From Halogeometricum rufum (GTDB taxonomy: Archaea; Halobacteriota; Halobacteria; Halobacteriales; Haloferacaceae): a stretch of 64,000 bases of DNA. The position numbers and the translations under genes are program-made. The stretch lies in the NCBI RefSeq assembly GCF_900112175.1, contig NZ_FOYT01000001.1, forward strand, positions 1,178,001 to 1,242,000, read 5' to 3'. Each line of letters starts with the position of its first letter. Within the stretch, counting starts at the first letter, position 1. A model generated the notes under the pieces. It worked only from the letters and a program-made list of their open reading frames with translations. It did no database searches and was not told the origin of the DNA. This document shows positions 15,501 to 23,001 of the stretch, piece by piece.

Positions 15501-16580
15501 ATGAGAGCTATCGCAGTGAAGAAGGGGGAGAGACGACCGGTCCTCGTTGACAAGCCGCGGCCGGACCCGTCGGCGGGTCAGGCCCTCGTTCGCACCCTCC
15601 GCGTGGGCGTCGACGGAACCGACCACGAGGTCATCTCCGGGGGACACGGGGGGTTCCCCGAGGGAGAGGACCACCTCGTCCTCGGTCACGAGGCCGTCGG
15701 GGTCGTCGAGGACCCGAACGGGACCCGCTTCGAGGCCGGCGACGTGGTCGTCCCGACGGTCCGGCGCCCGCCGAACGGCGGCAACGAGTACTTCGAGCGT
15801 GGCGAACCCGACATGGCGCCGGAGGGGATGTACCACGAACGCGGAATCGTCGGCGACCACGGCTTCATGGCCGAGTACTTCGTCAGCCACGAGGACTACC
15901 TCGTGAAGGTTCCCGAGGCGATGGCGGACCTCGGCTTCCTCGTCGAACCCGTCTCCATCGCCGAGAAGGCAGTCGAACTCGCGTACGCCTCGCGGTCGAG
16001 TTTCACGTGGGAGCCCGAGTCGGCCATCGTCCTCGGTAACGGCAGTCTCGGCCTCCTGACGCTGGCGCTTCTGCGCGACAAACTCGACTACGAACGCCTC
16101 TACTGCCTCGGCCGCCGGGACCGGCCGGACCCGACCATCGACGTGATGGAGGAACTCGGCGCGACGTACGTCGACTCCCGGCAGACGCCCGTCTCCGCCG
16201 TCGCCGACGAGTTCGAACCGATGGACTTCGTCTTCGAGGCGACGGGGTACGCGAAGCACGCCTTCGAGAGCATCTACGCGCTGGCACCGAACGGCGTCGC
16301 CGCCCTCCTCGGCGTCCCCGGGTCGTGGGAGTTCGAGGTGGACGGCGGCGAGATACACCGGGAGATAGTGCTGCACAACAAGAGCGTCGTCGGCAGCGTC
16401 AACTCCCACGTCAAGCACTTCGAGTCGGCGGTGGACACCCTCGCGGAGTTCCCCGAGTGGTTCACCGACGCACTCGTCACCGGCGTCTACGACTTGGACG
16501 AGTTCGCGGCGGCATTCGAAGACGACGACACCACTATAAAAACCGCCGTACAATTCAGCACGTATGAAGAACGTCGATGA
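15501..16580 (+). CDS. gdh: Glucose 1-dehydrogenase, zinc-dependent
   Basis: Oxidises D-glucose to gluconolactone with NAD(P)+, the first step of the haloarchaeal semiphosphorylative Entner-Doudoroff pathway. The 359-residue medium-chain dehydrogenase closely matches the Haloferax mediterranei enzyme as I recall it. The zinc-site positions read Asp38 in 'RVGVDGTDHEV' (Cys in most relatives), then His63 and Glu64 in 'LGHEAVGVV'; 'VLGNGSLGLLTLALL' is the cofactor Rossmann loop and 'LGRRDRPDPTID' is typical of the family. The 3' end overlaps gfcR by 17 nt, so the two are probably co-transcribed. Confidence 0.95.
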   Translation: MRAIAVKKGERRPVLVDKPRPDPSAGQALVRTLRVGVDGTDHEVISGGHGGFPEGEDHLVLGHEAVGVVEDPNGTRFEAGDVVVPTVRRPPNGGNEYFERGEPDMAPEGMYHERGIVGDHGFMAEYFVSHEDYLVKVPEAMADLGFLVEPVSIAEKAVELAYASRSSFTWEPESAIVLGNGSLGLLTLALLRDKLDYERLYCLGRRDRPDPTIDVMEELGATYVDSRQTPVSAVADEFEPMDFVFEATGYAKHAFESIYALAPNGVAALLGVPGSWEFEVDGGEIHREIVLHNKSVVGSVNSHVKHFESAVDTLAEFPEWFTDALVTGVYDLDEFAAAFEDDDTTIKTAVQFSTYEERR

Positions 16581-17205
16581 CCTCATCGCGAGTGCGGCCG
16601 AACTCGCGGACCGAGGTCTGTCGAAAGGTGAGATCGCCGACGAACTGAACGTCTCTCGCGAGACGGCGAGTTGGCTCGTGGACCGAAGCGGCGCGTCGAG
16701 TCCCGAGCAGACGGACGACGCCGGCGGGACGAGCGGTCCGCAGGACATCCACGTCGACTGGAGCGCCATCGGCCGGGACTCCAAGCGCATGGGGTACATC
16801 GCCCACGCGATGGCCGACCTGTTGCAGAAGGAAGGCGAGGACGTGGACCTGACCATCGGCATCGAGAAGGCCGGCGCACCCCTCGCCACCGTCGTCGCGC
16901 GGGAACTCGACACGGACCTCGGGTCGTACGCGCCCGCGAAACACCAGTGGGACGAGGGCGACATCGACGAACTCGGCGGGTCGTTCTCGCGCAACTTCGC
17001 GCAGATTCGCGACCGGGAGTGCTACGTCGTGGACGACACCGTCACCTCCGGCACGACGATGACGGAGACCATCGACGCCATCCGCGAGGAGGGCGGCGAA
17101 CCGGTCGCCTGCGTCGTCATCGTGGACAAACAGGGACTCGAAGACATCGACGGCGTCCCCGTCTACTCGCTCATCGACGTGGTCGGCGTCGGCCGCGAGT
17201 CGTAG
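16564..17205 (+). CDS. gfcR: Transcriptional regulator GfcR (HTH plus phosphoribosyltransferase-like domain)
   Basis: A 213-residue regulator with an N-terminal helix-turn-helix at about residues 17-41 ('GLSKGEIADELNVSRETASW') and a type I PRTase fold with the PRPP loop 'DDTVTSGTTMTETI' at about 157-170. Older annotations call it an orotate phosphoribosyltransferase-like protein. In Haloferax volcanii the homologue next to gdh activates glucose-catabolism genes; the same neighbourhood here supports GfcR. The PRTase domain may sense a sugar-phosphate or other effector. It starts inside the 3' end of gdh. Confidence 0.9.
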   Translation: MKNVDDLIASAAELADRGLSKGEIADELNVSRETASWLVDRSGASSPEQTDDAGGTSGPQDIHVDWSAIGRDSKRMGYIAHAMADLLQKEGEDVDLTIGIEKAGAPLATVVARELDTDLGSYAPAKHQWDEGDIDELGGSFSRNFAQIRDRECYVVDDTVTSGTTMTETIDAIREEGGEPVACVVIVDKQGLEDIDGVPVYSLIDVVGVGRES

Positions 17206-17272
17206 CGCTCCGGCCCTCGCCTCGGCCTCCTGCGACGCAACCCCTTTGTCGCGTCGTCGCCTACCCCGGGAC

Positions 17273-17614
17273 ATGACCTTCGAACCCGGGAACGACCTGT
17301 CCGAAGCGGACGTTCGAGAGCGAGTCGAGGAACTCATCGAGTCGAACGACGTCGTGTTGTTCATGAAGGGCAACCAGTTGATGCCGCAGTGCGGCTACTC
17401 CGCGCGCGCCCTCGAACTCATCGGCAAGCACCGCGAGTCGTTCGAGACGGTGGACGTGCTCCCCGCCCTCGACGCCTACCGCGCGGCCCTGAAGGAACAC
17501 AGCGGCTGGGAGACCATCCCGCAGACGTACGTGGACGGGGAGTTCGTCGGCGGGAGCGACATCCTCTCGGAACTGGACGAACGCGGCGAACTCGGCGAGA
17601 CGCTGTCCGCCTGA
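17273..17614 (+). CDS. Monothiol-type glutaredoxin
   Basis: A 113-residue thioredoxin-fold protein. The active site is Cys40-Gly-Tyr-Ser in 'MPQCGYSARAL', a variant of the CGFS motif of iron-sulfur carrier glutaredoxins, with the usual 'VVLFMKGN' strand before it, 'IPQTYVDGEFVGGSDIL' (cis-Pro and glutathione-binding region) after it. It may carry or deliver Fe-S clusters. ATG 17273 is preferred to an upstream GTG frame; CCTTTG about 26 nt upstream could be its TATA box. Confidence 0.92.
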   Translation: MTFEPGNDLSEADVRERVEELIESNDVVLFMKGNQLMPQCGYSARALELIGKHRESFETVDVLPALDAYRAALKEHSGWETIPQTYVDGEFVGGSDILSELDERGELGETLSA

Positions 17615-17832
17615 GACGAGGATTCGACGCCCACGACAGACGCTGAGGCGACCGAAAACACCTTCAGACGCCCCGGAACCGAAGCCCCGTCCGGCGGCGT
17701 TCGGAACGACTTCTATTTCGACTCGATACACCGAATCAAAGAGTAGGCCATATATGTTCGCAGGCCCTACATGCACACAGGTATCGACGTCGCGCCGCCG
17801 CGCGTCACAGCACTCCGATACTGTTTCCAACA
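17615..17832. other. 218-bp spacer
   Basis: No gene seen. An AT-rich patch with CATATATG near 17749-17756 could be a promoter for the 188-residue gene that follows, with a leader of roughly 50 nt. Confidence 0.4.
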
Positions 17833-18399
17833 ATGTCAGGCCGCGTATACCGACTTCATTCGACGCTCGAACTGCCACTGGAAGATGTCATGGAGTACTT
17901 CGAGAACGACCCCGACCTCCCGCCGGAGGTCGAGGACGTAGAGGTGACCCGCCGGAACAACACGCTCATCCTCAAGGCCGTCGCGGCCGACGACAATCTC
18001 AGCAAGTACACTCCGACGGCGCAGCTCAAAGCGAGCGTCACGGAGAACCGCGTCTACGAGGAAGAACCTCCGCGTGCGGGTGCCCCGAAGTGGGGCGAAG
18101 AGGAGGAGGAGATTCCCTCCGAACTCGTCGAGTTCGCCTGCTTCAAAGGCGACCGCGAGACGGTTCTCCAGAACACCGCCCTCCAGTACCCGATGTTCCT
18201 CGTACTCACGGAGATCGCCAAAATCTCCGAGAAAGGGACGCTCACCGCCATCACCGAGGCGGACGGCGACCTGCACGCGACGCGTATCGTCGAGGGGGAA
18301 GAACGACCGGCGAGCATCGAGGTCGTCGAGAACCCCTCGAAGGGCGGGTCCGGCGGCGGCGGCGTCAACTGGCGCGACAACAAGTTCATCAGCGACTGA
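17833..18399 (+). CDS. Conserved haloarchaeal protein of unknown function
   Basis: A 188-residue soluble acidic protein starting 'MSGRVYRLHSTLELPLEDV'. It has an N-terminal alpha/beta region, a run of glutamates near residue 90 ('WGEEEEEIPSELV'), and a glycine-rich linker ('GGSGGGG') before the C-terminal 'NWRDNKFISD'. No catalytic motif, signal peptide or membrane segment. Base composition is normal for the genome, unlike the island that begins right after it. I recall similar proteins only from haloarchaea. Confidence 0.78.
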   Translation: MSGRVYRLHSTLELPLEDVMEYFENDPDLPPEVEDVEVTRRNNTLILKAVAADDNLSKYTPTAQLKASVTENRVYEEEPPRAGAPKWGEEEEEIPSELVEFACFKGDRETVLQNTALQYPMFLVLTEIAKISEKGTLTAITEADGDLHATRIVEGEERPASIEVVENPSKGGSGGGGVNWRDNKFISD

Positions 18400-18487
18400 C
18401 GGGACGTAGGCGCTAAACACTTAGCCACTACAGTTTACGGCCGTGTCTGCTTCTCATACCCTATTCAGTAGTTTGTGCAGATTCTGT

Positions 18488-19198
18488 TCATTCTCTGCTC
18501 TCCTGTTCTCGTAGTGCGACAAAATCGGAAATGAGGTATTCTGCGAAGTATCGTTTGTAGGAATAGGCAGTATAGCCGAATAACAAAGCCCCTGCTATAC
18601 AGAGTGGAATAACGACTTCCATGAAATCTGCATAACTAGGGAAGTACAGGAGGTACTTCGGTGGTCTGGCAATCGTTCCGTTTTGTCGGAAGTAAAAATG
18701 AATGGCGTAAAGAACTGGAAGGCCAGTCAGGAGTACAAACATACTTCGAGCGAAAGAGAAGATCGATTGAAACATTCTTGACCGACCCACCTCACTATTG
18801 TAGATGTAGCTCTGAACAAGTGGATACAACTCACTCCACTTCTCTGTGCAAACCTCACTCCCGATATCTATGAAGGCTGGGTCTCTGAACATCAGACTAC
18901 ATTCTTCTTTAAACAAACTGACTACTCGCTGGTCTACATCAGAAATTTGACTTAGAAAGTGGTCCCGGTGACTGCTTGAGAAACGCGTTCTCCCGGCAAC
19001 GGATTCTAGCCACGCTGCGAACCCATGAAGTGCCTGCCCAAAAACGAACGCAAATACCAGCACTGGTACTATTGCGCCTACAACGCTAATATTGATTGGT
19101 TTTGGGAGTAATAAATAAAACCCCATCAGCGTCGCCAGTCCGGGGACAAAGACGCTAAAGAAATCGTAGTGTGAGAACAACCGGAATGGACGAGGCAT
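18488..19198 (-). CDS. Membrane protein of unknown function in a low-GC island
   Basis: A 236-residue protein with four predicted membrane segments: two near residues 13-32 and 36-62 ('VFVPGLATLMGFYLLLP', 'VVGAIVPVLVFAFVFGQAL') and two C-terminal (about 150-168, 'MFVLLTGLPVLYAIHFYF', and 192-212, 'VVIPLCIAGALLFGYTAY'). A roughly 85-residue soluble loop lies between the pairs. Unlike its neighbours it is rich in Phe, Tyr, Ile and Lys and uses A/T-ending codons, so it looks transferred. Such paired-helix proteins are often found in defence or accessory loci, but no partner gene is here. Function unknown. Confidence 0.75.
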   Translation of the reverse strand: MPRPFRLFSHYDFFSVFVPGLATLMGFYLLLPKPINISVVGAIVPVLVFAFVFGQALHGFAAWLESVAGRTRFSSSHRDHFLSQISDVDQRVVSLFKEECSLMFRDPAFIDIGSEVCTEKWSELYPLVQSYIYNSEVGRSRMFQSIFSFARSMFVLLTGLPVLYAIHFYFRQNGTIARPPKYLLYFPSYADFMEVVIPLCIAGALLFGYTAYSYKRYFAEYLISDFVALREQESRE

Positions 19199-19212
19199 CG
19201 TGACTGTAGAAT

Positions 19213-19232
19213 GATATTATATTCGTTATAGT
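19213..19232 (-). promoter_or_regulatory. AT-rich promoter of the island gene
   Basis: CTATAAC and GAATATAATATC on the minus strand, 15-33 nt upstream of the ATG at 19198; the former has the better TATA spacing. Confidence 0.5.
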
Positions 19233-19458
19233 TGTGTCGCTTTTAAACGTTTCCAGAGCTACGAATCGCCTCTCAGGTTGGCGACTTAATGCCTTCCGTT
19301 GGTCGTTCAGAACAGGTGCTTCGCAGACTCCTGAACCACCATTCAATCCGACTTATTACAGTTGAACGTGCAGGATTATTAATGTCGAATCCATGATTCT
19401 CATTCGGGATTGCTACCTCATGGCGGTCACTCCCACGGCGTGCGCAGGGCAAAAGACA

Positions 19459-19464
19459 CTTTAC
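19459..19464 (+). promoter_or_regulatory. TATA-like box of the first CysD-like gene
   Basis: CTTTAC centred 28 nt before the ATG at 19490, the spacing expected for a leaderless transcript. Confidence 0.45.
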
Positions 19465-19489
19465 CCCGCTAATTAGATGTAATTACTGT

Positions 19490-20461
19490 ATGGCAGAAGG
19501 CTTCCCCGACTATCTCGACGTCGACTACAGCGACGGCGAAGGAGAGACTCCCGAAGACTATCCGAGCATCCAGCACAAGATAGAGAAGGCCATCGAAGTC
19601 ACGAAGAAGGGCCTCGAAGAGTACGAGAACCCCGTCGTGATGTGGACCGGCGGGAAGGACTCGACGCTCTGCCTCTACTTCATCAAAGAGGTCGCCGAGA
19701 AACACGGCTACGACGTGCCGCCGGCGGTGTTCATCGACCACTACCAGCACTTCGACGAGATTCACGACTTCGTCGACAAGTGGGCCGACGAGTGGGACCT
19801 CGACGTCATCTACGCCCGCAACGAGGACGTGGGCGCGTACGTCGACGAACACGGACTCGAACCGGGCGACGACATCCCGGTCGACGAACTGTCCGAGCAC
19901 AACCAGCACCACATCCGCAACCTGCTGGAGTACGAGGACGACACGTTCCCGTTCCTGCTGGACACGTACGTCGGCAACCACCTCCTGAAGACGGTGGCGC
20001 TGAACGACGCCCTCGAAGAGTACGACGTCGACGGCGTCATCTCCGGCGTCCGCTGGGACGAACAGGAGGCGCGCGCGGACGAGACGTTCTTCTCGCCGCG
20101 TCACGACCCCGACATCTACCCGCCGCACGACCGCGTCCAACCCATCCTCCAGTTCGACGAAGCGTCGGTCTGGCAGGCCTTCTGGAACTTCGTCGTGCCG
20201 GACACCGTCGAGGACTTCCCCGAGGACGGCTACGTCCCGCAGTCGGCCGAGGACCTGCCGAACGGTCTGACGCAGGACGACATCCCCGTCTCGCCGAAGT
20301 ACTTCGCCGGCTTCCGGTCGCTCGGCAGCGAAGTCTCGACGGACAAGACCACCGAGGAACCGGCGTGGCTGCAGGATATGGAGAACACGACCGAGCGCGC
20401 GGGCCGCGCACAGGACAAAGAGGACCTGATGGAACGCCTGCGCGACCTCGGCTACATGTAA
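19490..20461 (+). CDS. PP-loop ATPase of the PAPS reductase/CysD superfamily, copy 1
   Basis: A 323-residue cytosolic protein with the nucleotide PP-loop 'MWTGGKDSTLCLYF'. Databases usually label such proteins 'phosphoadenosine phosphosulfate reductase family', but the redox Cys motif of true reductases is absent; the only cysteine is in the PP-loop helix. The body instead follows sulfate adenylyltransferase subunit CysD: 'LKTVALNDAL...GVRWDEQEARADETFFS...', then 'GFRSLG' and a C-terminus 'TERAGRAQDKEDLMERL' ending in GYM, against TSERxGRA...EGYF in CysD. No CysN partner is in the window. It is probably an ATP-using adenylyl transfer enzyme; the substrate is unknown. A paralogue follows. Confidence 0.85.
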   Translation: MAEGFPDYLDVDYSDGEGETPEDYPSIQHKIEKAIEVTKKGLEEYENPVVMWTGGKDSTLCLYFIKEVAEKHGYDVPPAVFIDHYQHFDEIHDFVDKWADEWDLDVIYARNEDVGAYVDEHGLEPGDDIPVDELSEHNQHHIRNLLEYEDDTFPFLLDTYVGNHLLKTVALNDALEEYDVDGVISGVRWDEQEARADETFFSPRHDPDIYPPHDRVQPILQFDEASVWQAFWNFVVPDTVEDFPEDGYVPQSAEDLPNGLTQDDIPVSPKYFAGFRSLGSEVSTDKTTEEPAWLQDMENTTERAGRAQDKEDLMERLRDLGYM

Positions 20462-20691
20462 CTCGGCGGCACGCTTCCGGCACCCGCCGGCGTCCGTTCG
20501 GTCGGACGTGACGTGCGTGCGCCGACTCGCCCGCAGAACAGACGTTCTCGAAGCCCAGACCGTCGCGGTTCGCCGACTGCAGCGACGTGGTCGGTCGATT
20601 TTTCTTCGAGAGTCGCGGCCGACGCGACTGACCCGTGCGAACAGATAGCCACGCAAAGGTAGATATCGTGGTCGCGCGATATACGTTCACG

Positions 20692-21645
20692 ATGTCTTCC
20701 ACGTTCCCCTCGTACGTCTCGCTCGATTACGACGCCGGCCGCGGCGAGAGCGCCGCCGACTACCCGACGCTCGAAGACAAGATTGCCAACGCCGCCGAGG
20801 TGACCCGGCAGGCACTCGAACAGTACCGCCGCCCCGCGGTCATGTGGACCGGCGGGAAGGACTCCACCGTCGTCCTCTACGTGGTCCGCGAAGTCGCCGC
20901 CGAGATGGGCGTCCCGGTGCCCCCCGTCGTCTTCATCGACCACTTCGAGCACTTCCCCGAGACGGTGGCGTTCGTCGAACGCTGGGCCGAGGAGTGGGAC
21001 CTCGACCTCGTCTTCGCCCGCAACGAGGACTTCGTCCGCCTCGACGCCAGTCCGGGCGACGAGATTCCCCTCGCGGACCTCTCGGAGACGAACCGCCGCG
21101 AACTCGAACGCCTCGACTACGAGGGCGACACGCTCACCCTCGACGCCGACACCTTCGAGGGCAACCACCTCCTGAAGACCGTCGCGCTCAACGACGTCAT
21201 CGCGGACCGCGGGTTCGACGGCATCTTCTCGGGCGTCCGCTGGGACGAACAGGAGTCCCGCGCCGAGGAGACGTTCTTCTCGCCGCGCCACGACTCCGAG
21301 AAGTACCCCCCGCACGACAGAGTCCACCCCATCCTCCAGTTCGAGGAGGCGGACATCTGGGCCGCGTTCTGGGAGTTCATCGTCCCCGACGCCGCGCCGG
21401 GCTACCCCGTCGGTCACGTCCCCGAGAGCACCGACGACCTGCCCGAGGGGGTCGCGGCGACGGACATCCCCGTCTCGCCGAAGTACTTCGAGGGCTTCCG
21501 GTCGCTCGGCACCGAGTCCGGGTCGGCGAAGTCCGACGACCGGCCCGCGTGGGTCCAGGACCTCGGCGCGAGCACGGAACGCGAGGGGCGCGCGCAGGAC
21601 AAGGAGGACCTGATGGGCCGCCTCCGGGACTTGGGCTATATGTGA
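20692..21645 (+). CDS. PP-loop ATPase of the PAPS reductase/CysD superfamily, copy 2
   Basis: A 317-residue tandem paralogue of the previous gene, similar along its whole length ('MWTGGKDSTVVLYVV', 'GVRWDEQESRAEETFFSPRH', 'ISPKYF'-type 'VSPKYFEGFRSLGTE', 'TEREGRAQDKEDLMGRLRD'). It has no cysteine at all, which rules out thiol-based sulfonucleotide reduction. I chose ATG 20692; AGATATCG about 28 nt upstream fits a TATA box, so it may have its own promoter within the 230-bp gap. Its stop is 3 nt from the convergent beta-helix gene. Function unknown beyond probable nucleotide alpha-phosphate chemistry. Confidence 0.85.
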   Translation: MSSTFPSYVSLDYDAGRGESAADYPTLEDKIANAAEVTRQALEQYRRPAVMWTGGKDSTVVLYVVREVAAEMGVPVPPVVFIDHFEHFPETVAFVERWAEEWDLDLVFARNEDFVRLDASPGDEIPLADLSETNRRELERLDYEGDTLTLDADTFEGNHLLKTVALNDVIADRGFDGIFSGVRWDEQESRAEETFFSPRHDSEKYPPHDRVHPILQFEEADIWAAFWEFIVPDAAPGYPVGHVPESTDDLPEGVAATDIPVSPKYFEGFRSLGTESGSAKSDDRPAWVQDLGASTEREGRAQDKEDLMGRLRDLGYM

Positions 21646-21648
21646 CGC

Positions 21649-22806
21649 TCACGAACAGGCGGCCGTCGCAGGGTCGTACGACCACGCCGGTCCGGTCGGT
21701 TCGACGACGGGCGCGCCGCCGCTCGACCGTCCGGACTCTCCCAGCGCGTCGCCGAACGCCACGGCGACGTCGGACCCGACGAACGAGACGGATGACAGCC
21801 CGTCGGTGAGTGCCGCGACCCGGTTGTCGGTCGACCCGTCCCGCATGTAGACGACCCACCCGCCTCCGCCCTCAACGGAGACGTTCTCCGCGCAGTTCTC
21901 GCTCGACGCGTACAGCCAGAGGTCGCTCGGCGCGTCCAGTACCGGCCGACGTCCGGTCGTTCCGCCGACCCGAACGTCCCGGATGCGGTTCCCGTCCGAC
22001 CGCACGAGTCCGACGCCCGCGAACTCGTTCCGCTCGGCCACGAGGCCGGTCACCGCGACGCCGTGCGAGTCCATCAGCAGGAGGCCGACGCCGTTCGCCT
22101 CCGCGCGGGAGGAGTCGAGAGCGACCCCGTCCGACTCCGCCACGAGCAATCCGTCGCCGTCGTTGCCGCGCGCGCGGACTCGCGTGAGACGACCGTCTTC
22201 GACGGATTCGAGGACGACGCCGGCGACCAGACCGTCCTCCACCGTCGTGTCGGCGACGACGACGCCCGTCGAATCTCGGACGACCACGCCGTCTTCGGCG
22301 CTCCCGACGACGACCGAGTTGGTCACGAAGACGTCCCCCGACGACGTCACGAGAATTCCCGTGGCGACGTCTTCGGCGCCGACGCCGCTGATACGCACGT
22401 TTTCGGCGTTCGAGACGGAGACACCGACGTCGAGGCCGACGAACCGGACGTTCCGCACGGTCACGGCCGCGACGGGACGCCTCGACCCGACGCGGACGCC
22501 GACGCCGACGTGGTCGGGCGTCGGCATCGCGAGACGGACGCCCAACTCACGCAGGCCGTCGCTCGGCGTGATTTCGTGGCCGCCGCCGTCGAGGACGACG
22601 CCGTCGCTCTCTATCCGGAAGCAGTCGTACCTCTCGCTGACGACGTCCCGCGTGAGTTCGTACTCTCCGGGGTCCGTGATGGCCGTGCACGTCGTCACGA
22701 GCGCGGGACCGCGTTCGTAACCCGCCTCTCGCACCGATTCTGTGCCGACGCCGGCGACGAGTACCGACACGGCGAACAGCGCTGCCGCTATCTTGACTGT
22801 GAACAT
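21649..22806 (-). CDS. Secreted right-handed beta-helix protein (NosD-like)
   Basis: A 385-residue protein with an N-terminal signal or anchor ('VKIAAALFAVSVLVAGVG') followed by a NosD-type beginning 'ITDPGEYELTRDVV' and 'VLDGGGHEITPSDG'. About ten parallel beta-helix turns follow in the pattern NV-R-I-S-G-V / G-I-L-V-T-S-S-G ('VGVSVSNAENVRISGVGAED' and similar), as in periplasmic copper-binding NosD and carbohydrate-active PbH1 proteins. No nos genes are nearby, so denitrification is not indicated; an extracellular sugar-binding or lyase role is possible. It is convergent with the second CysD-like gene. Confidence 0.82.
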   Translation of the reverse strand: MFTVKIAAALFAVSVLVAGVGTESVREAGYERGPALVTTCTAITDPGEYELTRDVVSERYDCFRIESDGVVLDGGGHEITPSDGLRELGVRLAMPTPDHVGVGVRVGSRRPVAAVTVRNVRFVGLDVGVSVSNAENVRISGVGAEDVATGILVTSSGDVFVTNSVVVGSAEDGVVVRDSTGVVVADTTVEDGLVAGVVLESVEDGRLTRVRARGNDGDGLLVAESDGVALDSSRAEANGVGLLLMDSHGVAVTGLVAERNEFAGVGLVRSDGNRIRDVRVGGTTGRRPVLDAPSDLWLYASSENCAENVSVEGGGGWVVYMRDGSTDNRVAALTDGLSSVSFVGSDVAVAFGDALGESGRSSGGAPVVEPTGPAWSYDPATAACS

Positions 22807-23001
22807 CGAATCTCCTCGGACGGTCCCGCGGTTACGAGCGACGCCCTCGGTACGGCCCCTGCGCGCGGTGCGGGAACAGGCCGGGTGGACACCCCTCCGT
22901 GCGGGCTTCCGTGCTTCGAGTTACGACCGCTGCGACCATAAGTGACAGCTGAATATTATTTCTGTCTACGAGACGAGTGAAACTCCCTTCAGTTCGAATG
23001 C

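Larger units (their letters stand above)
18420..19480. other. Low-GC island
   Basis: About 1 kb that is visibly AT-rich against the surrounding very high GC DNA, with long A/T runs in both coding and non-coding parts. It carries one complete gene (minus strand) and about 290 bp of non-coding DNA (19199-19489) in which I see only that gene's promoter and the promoter of the next gene. No integrase, transposase, terminal repeat or tRNA at the edges. Recent acquisition is the simplest reading. Confidence 0.75.

Noticed and set aside
19155-19346. 63-codon minus-strand frame in the low-GC island
   Set aside because: Overlaps the start and promoter of the membrane protein gene and has no coding features.
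18420-19480. Insertion sequence or provirus
   Set aside because: No transposase, integrase, terminal inverted repeats, target duplication or tRNA attachment site could be seen.
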